This document shows, piece by piece, positions 8,981 to 17,116 of a DNA stretch of 64,000 bases; position 1 is the first letter of the stretch, and each line of letters starts with the position of its first letter. The stretch comes from Gordoniibacillus kamchatkensis (GTDB taxonomy: Bacteria > Bacillota > Bacilli > Paenibacillales > NBRC-103111), in assembly GCF_000829455.1 (NCBI RefSeq), contig NZ_JXAK01000012.1, positions 62,001 to 126,000 of the forward strand. The letters are read 5' to 3'. Made by a program: the position numbers and the translations under genes. The notes below the pieces were generated by a model. It did no database searches, was not told where the DNA came from, and was given only the letters and a program-made list of their open reading frames with translations.

Positions 8981-10147
8981 GTGAGCTCGCCGCGGCGCGG
9001 AACGCCCGACTTCCTGCTGCTGTTTTTGACGTTCCTGCTCGTCTGCTTCGGACTGGCGATGGTGTTTAGCGCCAGCTACTATATCAGCACGCCGCTCCAT
9101 TATTTGAATACGCAGGCAATTGCCGCAGGGGCAGGCACCGTCGGCATGATTTTGGCGATGAACGTCCATTACACGAAGCTGCGCAAGCTCGTGCTGCCGA
9201 TATTCGCGGTCATCGTCGGGCTGCTGCTCGCCGTGCTCGTCATCGGCAGCAGCCAGTACGGGGCGAAAAGCTGGATTAAGCTCGGCCCGTTCAACTTGCA
9301 ACCGACCGAATTCGCCAAGATCGGGATCGTCCTGTATCTCGCCAACTTGATCGGCAAAAAAGAGGACAAGTTTCGCGATTTCAAGACTGGCCTCCTGCCG
9401 GCGCTGATCGTACTGCTGCTGGTCATCACGCTCATTTTGCTGCAGCCGGACTTCGGCTCCTGCGTCATTTTGCTCTGCGGGGCGATGCTCGTCATTCTCG
9501 CCGGCGGGGCGAATTTGAAGCATCTGTTTCTGCTCGCCTTCTCCGGAGCGGCGGTGGTGACGCTCGGCCTCGCCGTCTACATTATGCGAAACGGCTTCGA
9601 CGACTCGCTGCGCTACAAGTGGGCGCGCGTCACCTCGTTCCTCAATCCCTGGTCGCAAGAATGCCGCATGGGCGATTGCTATCAAATCGTGCAATCCCTT
9701 TACGCTTTCGGCCACGGCGGCATTACGGGAGCGGGCTTCGGCCAAGGCATCCAGAAGTTGCAATATTTGCCCAAAGCGTATAACGACTTCATCTTTGCCA
9801 TCATCGGCGAAGAGTTCGGATTTATCGGCGCCACCCTGTTTCTGCTCGTCTACTTGCTGTTCATTTGGCGCGGCATCATCGTCGCCCTTCGCTGTCCCGA
9901 TTTGTTCGGGACGCTGACCGGCATAGGCATTATGGGGATGATTGCGCTGCAGGCGCTCGTCAATTTGGGAGGGGTAACTTCCAGCATTCCGATGACGGGC
10001 GTGACGCTGCCGCTTATTAGCTACGGCGGCTCATCCCTCATGGCCACCTTGATCAGCATCGGCATTTTGCTCGGCATTTCCCGCGAGCAAAGCTTGACCG
10101 AAAGCAAACAAACGAAAGCAACGAAAAAACCTAGCGTGCCCGCATAA
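8981..10147 (+). CDS. FtsW/RodA/SpoVE-family SEDS peptidoglycan polymerase
   Basis: A polytopic membrane protein of 388 residues with about ten hydrophobic segments. Family hallmarks are GSSQYGAKSWIKLGPFNLQPTEFAKI, LQPDFGS, YAFGHGGITGAGFG and the C-terminal SSIPMTGVTLPLISYGGSS. SEDS proteins polymerise lipid II glycan strands together with a class B PBP. The GTG start at 8981 follows GCGAGGGG. No partner PBP lies alongside, so whether it serves division, elongation or sporulation cannot be decided; the C-terminal motif is closest to FtsW/SpoVE. Confidence 0.88.
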   Translation: MSSPRRGTPDFLLLFLTFLLVCFGLAMVFSASYYISTPLHYLNTQAIAAGAGTVGMILAMNVHYTKLRKLVLPIFAVIVGLLLAVLVIGSSQYGAKSWIKLGPFNLQPTEFAKIGIVLYLANLIGKKEDKFRDFKTGLLPALIVLLLVITLILLQPDFGSCVILLCGAMLVILAGGANLKHLFLLAFSGAAVVTLGLAVYIMRNGFDDSLRYKWARVTSFLNPWSQECRMGDCYQIVQSLYAFGHGGITGAGFGQGIQKLQYLPKAYNDFIFAIIGEEFGFIGATLFLLVYLLFIWRGIIVALRCPDLFGTLTGIGIMGMIALQALVNLGGVTSSIPMTGVTLPLISYGGSSLMATLISIGILLGISREQSLTESKQTKATKKPSVPA

Positions 10148-10167
10148 GGCTGCGCTAGGTTTTTTTC
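10124..10167 (+). terminator. Terminator of the YugN-FtsW operon
   Basis: The inverted repeat AAAAAACCTAGCG / CGCTAGGTTTTTT begins inside the last codons of the FtsW-like gene and ends in a T-run. Confidence 0.85.
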
Positions 10168-10182
10168 TCCGTCAGAAAGTAT

Positions 10183-10260
10183 GAGCTGTGCCTATACATG
10201 GGCTGATTCCGCTAAGGTAAACGCGCGCGTCCTAAGGACGGCGCAAGCCGTTTATCCTTG
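10183..10260 (-). repeat. Dispersed repeat family B, short copy (B3)
   Basis: Read on the minus strand it runs AAGGATAAACGGCTTGCGCC ... GTCCTTAGGAC ... TTAGCGGAATCAGCCCATG ... AGGCACAGCTC. It aligns with copies at 51454-51598, 57987-58126 and 49127-49188 but lacks the central ~60 bp palindromic part of the long copies. Confidence 0.7.
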
Positions 10261-10279
10261 GCTGCGAAACGGGCGCGAG

Positions 10280-10660
10280 TTACTTGACGCGGTGCGGATC
10301 CTCGGACTGCTCCTCTTCTTTGAACGCGACGCCTTCGACCTTGACGTTCACTTCCACGACGCGCAGGCCGGTCATGTTCTCGACCGCATCCCGGACGTTG
10401 TCCTGCAAATCGCGGCATACGTCCTGAATTTTGCTGCCGTACTGAACGATGACGCGCAAATCGATGGCCGCTTCCAGCTGGCCGACTTCGACGGATACGC
10501 CTTTCTGCGCGTTTTTGCCGCTCAGCCGCTTGGCGAGACCTTCGGAGATGCCTCCCGACATGGCGGCGATTCCCGGCGTCTCCAGTGCGGCGAGACCGGC
10601 GATTGTCGAGACGACGTCGTCAGAAATGCGAATGAGCCCGGATTGCGATTGTTCCGACAT
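10280..10660 (-). CDS. Asp23/Gls24 family envelope stress response protein
   Basis: 126 residues matching the Asp23/YloU family (PF03780): a GLIRISDDVVSTIAGLAALETPGI start and the VSVEVGQLEAAIDLRVIVQYGSKI core, ending in an acidic tail. Members associate with the inner face of the membrane (with AmaP in staphylococci) or affect envelope stress; B. subtilis YloU and YqhY are relatives. The ATG at 10660 is preceded by GGTGGGGGG. It is a single-gene unit between convergent repeat B3 and the divergent antiporter gene. Confidence 0.85.
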   Translation of the reverse strand: MSEQSQSGLIRISDDVVSTIAGLAALETPGIAAMSGGISEGLAKRLSGKNAQKGVSVEVGQLEAAIDLRVIVQYGSKIQDVCRDLQDNVRDAVENMTGLRVVEVNVKVEGVAFKEEEQSEDPHRVK

Positions 10661-10831
10661 TTTGGATCCCCCCACCCATCATAATCACCTCTATTGTAAA
10701 CAAAACGGCCGCGGCTTCGCAACCGTTCCCATCGCTAACCCGCCGTTACGGCCGCCGCTAGCGCGAGGTTTACTTTAAAGGGAAAAATTTGTATAGTACA
10801 GGAGGAAGAGATTCGGGTCGGAGGGTTCAGC

Positions 10832-11878
10832 TTGAAAAAGTATGCGTTCTACATCGCCTTAATTGTCAGCTTTGCCGCCAGCGGAGCCCTGCATTACGGA
10901 CATGCCAACATGACGCTGCAATTTGCCGTTTCCGCCGTCGCCATCATTTTCGTCGCCGGCTTTCTCGGCCGCGCTACGGAGAGCGTCGCCCACCATGCCG
11001 GCGAACGGATCGGAGGCTTTCTTAACGCTACGTTCGGCAACGCGGCTGAGCTCATCATCGCTATTTTCCTCGTCAAAGACGGTTTGTTCGATATGGTGAA
11101 GGCGAGCTTGACCGGTTCGATCATCGGCAATCTGCTGCTCGTGCTCGGCATCAGCGTCTTGGCCGGGGGGCTGAAATTCAAGGAGCAAAACTTTAACGTC
11201 AAAATGGCCGGGCACAACGCCTCGCTCATGTTTTTGGCGGTCATCGCCCTCATCATTCCGGCGGTGTTTGCGCGCAGCTTCACGATCAAGGAAACGAGCA
11301 CGCTCAGCTTGCTCGTAGCGGGCATTTTGATCGTCGCTTATTTGCTGTGGCTGCTCTTTTCGATGGTTACGCACCGCAACATGCTGTCGGACGAAGTCGT
11401 CGAGCACGGCGGCGAACCGGCGTGGTCGATGAAGCTCGCCATCCTGTTTCTGATCGTCGCAACCATCATGACCGCTTTCGTGAGCGAGTGGCTGGTCGGC
11501 ACCGTCGAATCGTTTACGGCTGAGTTCGGGCTGTCGGAGCTGTTCGTCGGCGCTTTCCTCATTGCCATTATCGGCAACGCCGCCGAGCACAGCGCCGCCG
11601 TCATGCTCGCCACCAAAAACAAAATCGGTGCCGCCGTCGAAATCGCCATCGGCTCGTCGCTGCAAATCGCCCTGTTCGTCTCGCCCGTTCTAGTCGTCGT
11701 CAGCTGGCTGTTCGGCCGCACGATGGATCTTGTGTTCAGCTTCTACGAGCTGGCCGCCATCGCCGTCGCCGTACTGATCTGCAAGTCGATTTCGCAGGAC
11801 GGCCAGACGAACTGGTACGAAGGCGTCCTGCTGCTCGTCGTCTATTGCATTCTCGGCATCGCGTTTTTCCTGGTATGA
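10832..11878 (+). CDS. Ca2+/H+ antiporter (CaCA/CAX family)
   Basis: A 348-residue membrane protein with about eleven hydrophobic segments and the two inverted alpha-repeat signatures of cation/proton exchangers: FGNAAELI around residues 68-75 and IGNAAEHS around 247-254. It exports Ca2+ (possibly Na+) in exchange for protons. The start is TTG at 10832 after GGAGGG. Full family length; nothing is missing. It is transcribed alone, convergent to the astacin gene at 11892 with only 13 bp between stop codons. Confidence 0.9.
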   Translation: MKKYAFYIALIVSFAASGALHYGHANMTLQFAVSAVAIIFVAGFLGRATESVAHHAGERIGGFLNATFGNAAELIIAIFLVKDGLFDMVKASLTGSIIGNLLLVLGISVLAGGLKFKEQNFNVKMAGHNASLMFLAVIALIIPAVFARSFTIKETSTLSLLVAGILIVAYLLWLLFSMVTHRNMLSDEVVEHGGEPAWSMKLAILFLIVATIMTAFVSEWLVGTVESFTAEFGLSELFVGAFLIAIIGNAAEHSAAVMLATKNKIGAAVEIAIGSSLQIALFVSPVLVVVSWLFGRTMDLVFSFYELAAIAVAVLICKSISQDGQTNWYEGVLLLVVYCILGIAFFLV

Positions 11879-11891
11879 CGCGAAGACGGCC

Positions 11892-12686
11892 TTACGAGTA
11901 AAAATCGATGATTCCTTCGATATCGATCGGCGACAGACCGTCTCTTTGGCCGATAGGCTTATCCTGCACGGGCACAAGCGTTTCTGTGCCCGTTTTGGCG
12001 AAGGCGACTTTGGAATAATGCATGATCGAGCCGTAATCGTAGGCCGCCGGCTTAATGACGTTGGGATCGGTCACTTTTTCGAAGTTGGGCTTGAGCGAAT
12101 CGTCTCTTACATTTTCGGGGTGGTAGGTTACATACGTATCGCGGTCCGGCCGCGTATGCTCATGAAACATGCCAAGCGCATGGCAAATTTCATGCATAAT
12201 TTTCCCGGGCTTCGGCGAGTTGTCGGGAACGTTGATTTCTTGAGCGCCGCCTTGTTTGCCTACAAACGACGAATATCCGGTCCCCTTCACAAAAAGAACG
12301 TAGTCGTGATCGCTTGCTCCCGCCGCCTGCAAATTCACATACTGCTTCCCGCCTTTATTCAGCGATAAATTCATGCCGTTGATCGCTATTTCGATAGCCG
12401 CCTTCATCGTTTCCGTCACGCTGCCGTCGATTTTGTAGGGCACGATCCCGTTTGGCCATTTGGCGCCTGCCTGAAGCGTAAAAATCGCCTCCACGCCAAT
12501 TTCTGCGGTCGGGGCTGCCGGCTCGCCCCGGGACGAAGCCAAAATCATGTCGCCCTCGAAAACAAGCACCCCGTCATACTCCACGCAGTTTACCGCGAAG
12601 GCCGGTCCTCCGGCGTACGACAAGCTCGCTCCTCGCCATGTTCCCCGTTCGTACAAATCCAGTGCATGCAGTTCTTCTTCGTTCAT
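11892..12686 (-). CDS. Leaderless astacin-family (M12A) metalloprotease zymogen
   Basis: 264 residues. The zinc motif HEICHALGMFH spans residues 165-175 and continues EHTRPDRD; the Met-turn is SIMHY at 220-224. Upstream, VFEGDMIL (residues 42-49) matches the FxGD aspartate switch by which astacin prosegments block the zinc, so the protein is probably made as a latent zymogen. There is no signal peptide: the N-terminus is acidic (MNEEELHALD). It is divergent from the beta-rich protein and second astacin. A secreted or lysis-released protease is inferred; leaderless export is unexplained. Confidence 0.85.
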   Translation of the reverse strand: MNEEELHALDLYERGTWRGASLSYAGGPAFAVNCVEYDGVLVFEGDMILASSRGEPAAPTAEIGVEAIFTLQAGAKWPNGIVPYKIDGSVTETMKAAIEIAINGMNLSLNKGGKQYVNLQAAGASDHDYVLFVKGTGYSSFVGKQGGAQEINVPDNSPKPGKIMHEICHALGMFHEHTRPDRDTYVTYHPENVRDDSLKPNFEKVTDPNVIKPAAYDYGSIMHYSKVAFAKTGTETLVPVQDKPIGQRDGLSPIDIEGIIDFYS

Positions 12687-12822
12687 GTCGACTAGCCCTC
12701 CACTATTCCATTTTTTAACAACACGCGATAATTACGCCGATAAATTCCATATTATTCCGTTTCTTCTTTTTAAATTTTATATTGGAATATGTTGCCATAA
12801 CCGTCAATACACTAGGTCTCGG

Positions 12823-12840
12823 TTAGGGGATAACCCCTAA
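12823..12840. other. Perfect inverted repeat in the divergent promoter region
   Basis: TTAGGGG-ATAA-CCCCTAA is a 7-bp perfect palindrome 26 bp before the ATG of the beta-rich protein gene, in the 179-bp divergent gap. It could be an operator or a 5' stem in the mRNA; no regulator gene is adjacent. Confidence 0.6.
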
Positions 12841-12865
12841 AACAAACCTGGGGAGGAATTAAGCA

Positions 12866-13474
12866 ATGACGTCTTACAGCCTGAACATCGCGTTTGAGAA
12901 GGAAGATGCGAATCTGATCAACTCCATTAACCAGAAGGTTGTACTGGTCAAGCAAACCGCATCCTCTTCGTCCAACAACAATGTGGCATGGGTAACATTC
13001 GATCCGTTTGAGAACAACACCGTTTCCTGGACGGAGGAATACTCCGTATACGCCTCCACCAGCGAAGTTCAAAACGGGGCCGTTATTCAAAAGCTGTCCG
13101 TCGAAGAAGCGGCCGACGGTAACGTCTACGATTTTGTGAACAACGTCTTTCATCTTGACACATCTTTGACGATTCCGAAAAGCTCGTACGGCATTTATAA
13201 CTCGACCAACAAAGTGCTGACCTTTGGGCTGGCCCAAGATGTCACCGTCAATAACGGCTTCTTCAAAGCGGCCCCGATCAATGCCGCCAGCGTGCTCGGC
13301 GGGCAGGACGCCACGTTTACTCCGCTCACGCAAGTGCTGGTATTCCTGCAAAATTCGTATCAGGACGGAGTCGTCCTGACCAGAGTATTCAGCCAAACGT
13401 ATAAAGCCGTGTTCGGAGACGGCAATTTTGTCGTCAACCTGCTGTATCGGAACGGCAACTTTGTGAAAGTGTGA
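12866..13474 (+). CDS. Uncharacterised beta-rich leaderless protein of the astacin cassette
   Basis: 202 residues, no signal peptide, no membrane segment, and rich in Asn, Ser, Thr, Val and Phe in alternating hydrophobic/polar runs, which suggests a beta-sandwich. Parts such as VAWVTFDPFENNTVSWTEEY and VYASTSEVQNGAVIQKL recall small uncharacterised bacterial proteins, but I cannot name a family. The ATG at 12866 follows GGGGAGGAA. It lies between two astacin genes, 93 bp before the second one, and so is possibly a substrate, inhibitor or co-acting lectin/toxin-like protein. A hairpin GAGAAGCC/GGCTTCTC follows at 13505-13525. Confidence 0.7.
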   Translation: MTSYSLNIAFEKEDANLINSINQKVVLVKQTASSSSNNNVAWVTFDPFENNTVSWTEEYSVYASTSEVQNGAVIQKLSVEEAADGNVYDFVNNVFHLDTSLTIPKSSYGIYNSTNKVLTFGLAQDVTVNNGFFKAAPINAASVLGGQDATFTPLTQVLVFLQNSYQDGVVLTRVFSQTYKAVFGDGNFVVNLLYRNGNFVKV

Positions 13475-13567
13475 CGAGCCTTTGAAGGGAAGCCGCGGAC
13501 AGGGGAGAAGCCGGCAAGGCTTCTCTCTGTATGTAGCGACGATATGAGGACGCGGGAGGGAGCCGAG

Positions 13568-14415
13568 ATGTCTCCACTGATGGACCAATACTATGCGGAA
13601 GTTTATTCGGAAGCCATGTTTGCGGATTTGAACAAAACACCGGGGCCGACCTTTCAACAGGGGCACGTTTGCATCGCCGGAGTGCCCGTAGCGATCAGCT
13701 ACTGGCCGTACCGGGGACAGGCGCTTCTCGAGGGCGATATCGTGCTTTCCAGCGAGGAGCAAATGGCGGCGTATAACGACTACATTGCCGAGTGCGCCAC
13801 CTATGGCAAGCAGCCCGACCCTGACGACAAGCGCACTGTACATTTCAAGCGCCCGTGGCCGGACAAAGTCGTTTATTACATGTTCGATTCGTCGATCACC
13901 CAAGACTTGAAGGACGGGCTGGTCGGCGCCATGACGGAATTGACGCAGCTTCTCGGCAACGCCGTAACGTTCAAGCAAAGAATCATGGAGGACCATTTTA
14001 TCATCTATGAGCTGGCGGAAGACGGCTACAGTTCGTCGGTAGGAATGATCGGCGGAGAACAGTTCGTTCGGTTCCCTGCCGATTATGAGAAAGGAATATT
14101 GTTTCACGAAATGCTTCATGCGATCGGCTTGACCCACGATCAGACGAAGCCGGCAAGGGCTACAACGATTACGATCAATGATGCGGCCGTCATTCCCGGC
14201 CTGGTGCCGCTGTTCGATATTGTCCAAGACCCTGAGGAGCTGGCGGCTCCCTCCTACGATCCCAATTCGATCATGCATTGCGGTCCGCAAGCTTTCGGAC
14301 AAAACGGTGCACGACCCTTGTCGCGGTCCACCCGCCCTTGCTGCCGTCAGGCCAGCGGGAAGCACCGTCGCCGGGCAATATCGCCGCGGTGCAGAAGCTG
14401 TATGCAACCTCGTGA
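13568..14415 (+). CDS. Second leaderless astacin-family metalloprotease, frameshifted near the C-terminus
   Basis: Catalytic core intact: LLEGDIVL (residues 53-60, FxGD-like prosegment switch), HEMLHAIGLTH (180-190) and Met-turn SIMHC (234-238). After FGQNG near residue 247 (about base 14308) the frame breaks. Restoring one base gives TTLVAVHPPLL ... NIAAVQKLYATS and a TGA at 14413-14415, just before the terminator. As written, the frame instead runs on to 14629 with an arginine-rich nonsense tail. The ATG at 13568 follows GCGGGAGGGAG. No signal peptide. Probably co-transcribed with the beta-rich gene upstream. Confidence 0.78.
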
Positions 14416-14457
14416 ACAAAAAAAAATGGCCTCCCGCAAACAGGAGGTCATTTTTAT
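14416..14457. terminator. Bidirectional terminator (astacin 2 / ylaN)
   Basis: Stem TGGCCTCC / GGAGGTCA with TTTTTA on the plus strand and a nine-A run on the other side. Confidence 0.85.
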
Positions 14458-14735
14458 CGTCCGAGCGCCTCGTACAGCTGCGCCAAATTGCGCTCAAGCT
14501 TGCTTAAAATTTGTTTGCCGACCGAATCGGTCACGAGTCCAGCCCGCACCGCGAAATCGATCTCGCGCGACAACCCGTACATCTGGGTATCGAGCACTTC
14601 CTCATACAGCGGGCATTTCCGCGTGGTGAGGTTCTCCATCTGGACTTCGATCAGCTTCTCGATCTTGTCGGCGTCCTCTTGCAACAGCTGAAGCGCTTTT
14701 TGATTCAAGGTCAACAGCAGATCGGATGATGACAT
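14454..14735 (-). CDS. ylaN: YlaN family protein
   Basis: 93 residues, clearly YlaN (DUF1507): [42 protein letters not shown] are almost invariant across Firmicutes. YlaN has been linked to iron homeostasis through Fur in Gram-positive bacteria and is needed under iron limitation. The ATG at 14735 has GGGGGAAG upstream; a GTG two codons earlier is less likely. Stands alone; no fur gene nearby. Confidence 0.9.
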   Translation of the reverse strand: MSSSDLLLTLNQKALQLLQEDADKIEKLIEVQMENLTTRKCPLYEEVLDTQMYGLSREIDFAVRAGLVTDSVGKQILSKLERNLAQLYEALGR

Positions 14736-14876
14736 CAGCACTTCCCCCTCACGCCTGATCCAAGCATTCTTGATCTAATATTAGACGAAAACAGGCCAAG
14801 TTACAAGAGAACGCCCGCCGTTTCGCTGAAAACGGGGGCGCTTCTAGCCGTAAAATCTGTTCAACTTGTCACTTCG

Positions 14877-15125
14877 TTATTCGCTAACGACGTTAACGGC
14901 GAGCCCGTGCTTCTCGAACACTTGAGACATGGCCGTCTTCGCTTCGTCGGCATCCGGACCGTGCACATGCAAATTGTAGCTGCCGCTGCTGGTCAGCGTC
15001 GTGAACAGGCCGAGAATGCTTTTGACATCGATATACTTATTATCGTACTGTAGGACGATCGAGGAGCGAAATTTATTGGCGGTTTGGGAAATTTCCACAA
15101 TCGCTGCGTTGTTGGCATTCGTCAT
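14877..15125 (-). CDS. HPr-like protein lacking the phosphorylatable histidine
   Basis: 82 residues with the HPr fold pattern: TANKFRSSIVLQY aligns with AASKFNSDIQLEY of HPr, and KSILGL (Ser36 here) with the KSIMG around regulatory Ser46. The His-Ala-Arg-Pro site that accepts phosphate from enzyme I is absent; that stretch reads NANNAAIVEIS. It therefore cannot carry phosphate in the PTS but could be phosphorylated by HPr kinase, like Crh. Crh is a longer-conserved paralogue, so identity is uncertain. A weak hairpin for termination lies at 14810-14842. Confidence 0.7.
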   Translation of the reverse strand: MTNANNAAIVEISQTANKFRSSIVLQYDNKYIDVKSILGLFTTLTSSGSYNLHVHGPDADEAKTAMSQVFEKHGLAVNVVSE

Positions 15126-15164
15126 ATGTACATTCCTCCTATATATGGAACTGCCTATACCAAC

Positions 15165-15193
15165 ATGATACCGATTTCTTTTTGGAAGTGCAA
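15165..15193 (-). promoter_or_regulatory. Sigma-A promoter of the HPr-like gene
   Basis: On the minus strand TTGCAC, 17 bp, TATCAT, about 40 bp before the start codon. Confidence 0.65.
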
Positions 15194-15201
15194 TACTAAG
15201 T

Positions 15202-15888
15202 TTACGGTTCTTTGCGGCCGCTGAGCCGCTTGCGGAACACGTTGCCCGCAGCCATCAGCAATGCGAAAACGAGCAGCAGGATCAACAGCTGAACGCGGTA
15301 ACGTTTGAAATGGAGCAAGTAATTCGTAATTTGCGATTCCAAAAACACCATCGGCAGCTTGCCGAGCAGCGTGCCGAACAGAAACGCTCTGAAGCTCACC
15401 TTCGTCACGCCCGCGCCCAGGTTGACGAGCGAGGACGGAATGACCGGAATGAGCCGCCCGACGAGCACGTACAGAAATCCGTTCTTCTCCATTTGTTTGT
15501 TGAATTGCATCGCCTGCGGAGATTGGTTCAACCGCCGCATCACTTTGTCATGCCCAAAGTACCTGGCAAACAAAAAAGCGCTGACCGCCCCCAGGCAAGC
15601 CATCACGTAGTTAACGACAAATCCCCACGGCGACGGATACAAAATAACGTTGACTCCCGCTACGACGACAAACGGTACGAACGGCACAGCCGTCTGAACG
15701 TACACGAGCAGCGCGCCGATCACGTTGCCGGCCGCACCGAACGATTGCAAATAGCTTGACAGCTGCTGCATGCTCATATGGGTAATATGCACGCCCTGCC
15801 TCGTAAAAAAAAGACGGTAAAGGGCAATAACGGCCAATACGCAAAGCGCAATAGCCGCCGCCGCTTTCCACCAAGTCCATCGTTTCAT
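15202..15888 (-). CDS. TVP38/TMEM64 family membrane protein (VTT domain)
   Basis: 228 residues with about six hydrophobic segments and the VTT/SNARE-associated core: FARYFGHDKVMRRLNQ, then GFLYVLVGRLIPVIPSSLVNLGAGVTKV and GTLLGKLPMVF. DedA/TVP38 relatives act as lipid scramblases or flippases; some recycle undecaprenyl phosphate. The specific lipid is unknown. The ATG at 15888 follows GGGGGAAGTT; upstream in-frame codons have no ribosome site. The next gene upstream is the lipoprotein at 16025-16771 on the same strand, 136 bp away. Confidence 0.85.
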   Translation of the reverse strand: MKRWTWWKAAAAIALCVLAVIALYRLFFTRQGVHITHMSMQQLSSYLQSFGAAGNVIGALLVYVQTAVPFVPFVVVAGVNVILYPSPWGFVVNYVMACLGAVSAFLFARYFGHDKVMRRLNQSPQAMQFNKQMEKNGFLYVLVGRLIPVIPSSLVNLGAGVTKVSFRAFLFGTLLGKLPMVFLESQITNYLLHFKRYRVQLLILLLVFALLMAAGNVFRKRLSGRKEP

Positions 15889-16024
15889 AACTTCCCCCGT
15901 TACTATTCGTCCTGATGGAGGAACAACGCCCGCCATGCCGTATTGTAGCATACAACGGAAACGACCCCAAGCGAAATATTAAAGGGCGGACTTGATGTGC
16001 GGCCGGCATAGACCGCTTATGATG

Positions 16025-16771
16025 CTATTCGCCAAAAGTATAAACGGTTTGTCCGGTTTCCGTTCGGTTTTGACCGCCGCTGCGGTAACGGAGATTTGTC
16101 CCTAGCGACAATCGCAGCGGCCGGTTGTTTTTGTCAAGCCAGAACGTCATTTCGCCTTCGGCCTGAAGCGATCCCAACATCTCGTCGAGGCGAGCCGACT
16201 GCTCTGCTGCTGCGCCCTGCAGCTCGCTGCGCAGCTGCCCGGCTTTTGCTCCCGATACGCCCCGCGGCGGCGCCTGGAGCGCGGCTGCGAGCTGCCGCTG
16301 AATGTCGCCCTTCTGCGTCAGCAGCTCGCTTGCGACCAGTTGCCGCACTTCGTCCGGGTTCAGCTTCACACTGACGGCGCGGCTGGAACTGTCCGACTGC
16401 GCACGATCCAGCCGCGCCTGCCCTTTCAGCTTGTCGTAGTGCTCCAGCCAAAGCGGCAAATTCCATCGCAGCGGCGGAACGTCGGCGGCATCCGGCGTAT
16501 TCCGTTCCGCCATTGTGCCTGAGCGGGCGGCCAAGGCGGTCACTTTGCCTCCGGCCATGCTCCCTTCGACCCGCGGCAGCTGCGGCAAAGGGAAACCGTC
16601 CACTGCAGTTTGCGACTGTTCTTGAAAATGAATGCTTTCGGCCTGCCTAATGGTCTGAACGGCGCTTGCCGCGAGCTGATCCGCATCGTTCCGAGCGCAG
16701 CCTGCCGTTCCGGCCGCGAGCAACGAGATTGCGCCGATTGCCGCCCAAACCGCTTTAAAGCCGCATATCAT
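16025..16771 (-). CDS. Putative lipoprotein of unknown function
   Basis: 248 residues. It begins with a lipoprotein signal peptide ending TAGC (Cys25), so it is anchored on the outer face of the membrane. The mature part is Gln/Ala-rich and ends with a short beta-rich section, MTFWLDKNNRPLRLSLGTNLRY, reminiscent of LppX/LolA-like or DUF6612-type lipoproteins, which carry or sense hydrophobic ligands; this comparison is weak. The ATG at 16771 follows AAAGGATGGG. It is divergent from rpsD and shares the 345-bp gap with the rpsD leader. Confidence 0.7.
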   Translation of the reverse strand: MICGFKAVWAAIGAISLLAAGTAGCARNDADQLAASAVQTIRQAESIHFQEQSQTAVDGFPLPQLPRVEGSMAGGKVTALAARSGTMAERNTPDAADVPPLRWNLPLWLEHYDKLKGQARLDRAQSDSSSRAVSVKLNPDEVRQLVASELLTQKGDIQRQLAAALQAPPRGVSGAKAGQLRSELQGAAAEQSARLDEMLGSLQAEGEMTFWLDKNNRPLRLSLGTNLRYRSGGQNRTETGQTVYTFGE

Positions 16772-16878
16772 CCGGATCCCATCCTTTCTTCGGCAGTTAG
16801 GGACTGTATGCGCTGTAGCGTTTCCACCTTGGCGGGATTCCATCCGCGCGGAATACGGCTCCAATGCGGAGATTCTAC

Positions 16879-16907
16879 TTGACATGCCTAGCATAGTTTA
16901 ATAAAAT
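16879..16907 (+). promoter_or_regulatory. Sigma-A promoter of rpsD
   Basis: TTGACA at 16879-16884, spacer 17 bp, TAAAAT at 16902-16907. Near-consensus, as expected for a ribosomal protein gene. Predicted start near 16914, giving a leader of about 200 nt. Confidence 0.8.
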
Positions 16908-16913
16908 GAATAG

Positions 16914-17116
16914 TCGAGTACAGCTAAGATACGGTGAAGGTTTTGCGTGTGTTCACCCTCTTCGATGCAGCTCCTGACGGGACAGCGGCTGAAACATTTT
17001 CCCGTTTCGCGTTTAGCGGCCTCCAATCCGTTATTCGCTCATGAGCGGCCTCGGCCACCTTGCCTTTTGCCAGCATCAGTGCGACAAAAACAATGTCAAA
17101 GGAGTGCGTTTCGCAC
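16914..17116 (+). promoter_or_regulatory. Long rpsD mRNA leader with hairpin between ribosome site and start codon
   Basis: In B. subtilis S4 represses its own mRNA through a structured leader. Here about 200 untranslated bases precede rpsD. AAAGGAG (17098-17104) is followed directly by GTGCG-TTT-CGCAC (17104-17116), a perfect hairpin that abuts the ATG. A second possible stem, GGTGAA / TTCACC, lies near 16932-16957. Function as an S4-binding leader is inferred from position. Confidence 0.55.

Noticed and set aside
12812-14497. 561-codon minus-strand frame across the beta-protein and astacin 2 genes
   Set aside because: Antisense to genes with clear motifs; no family resemblance.
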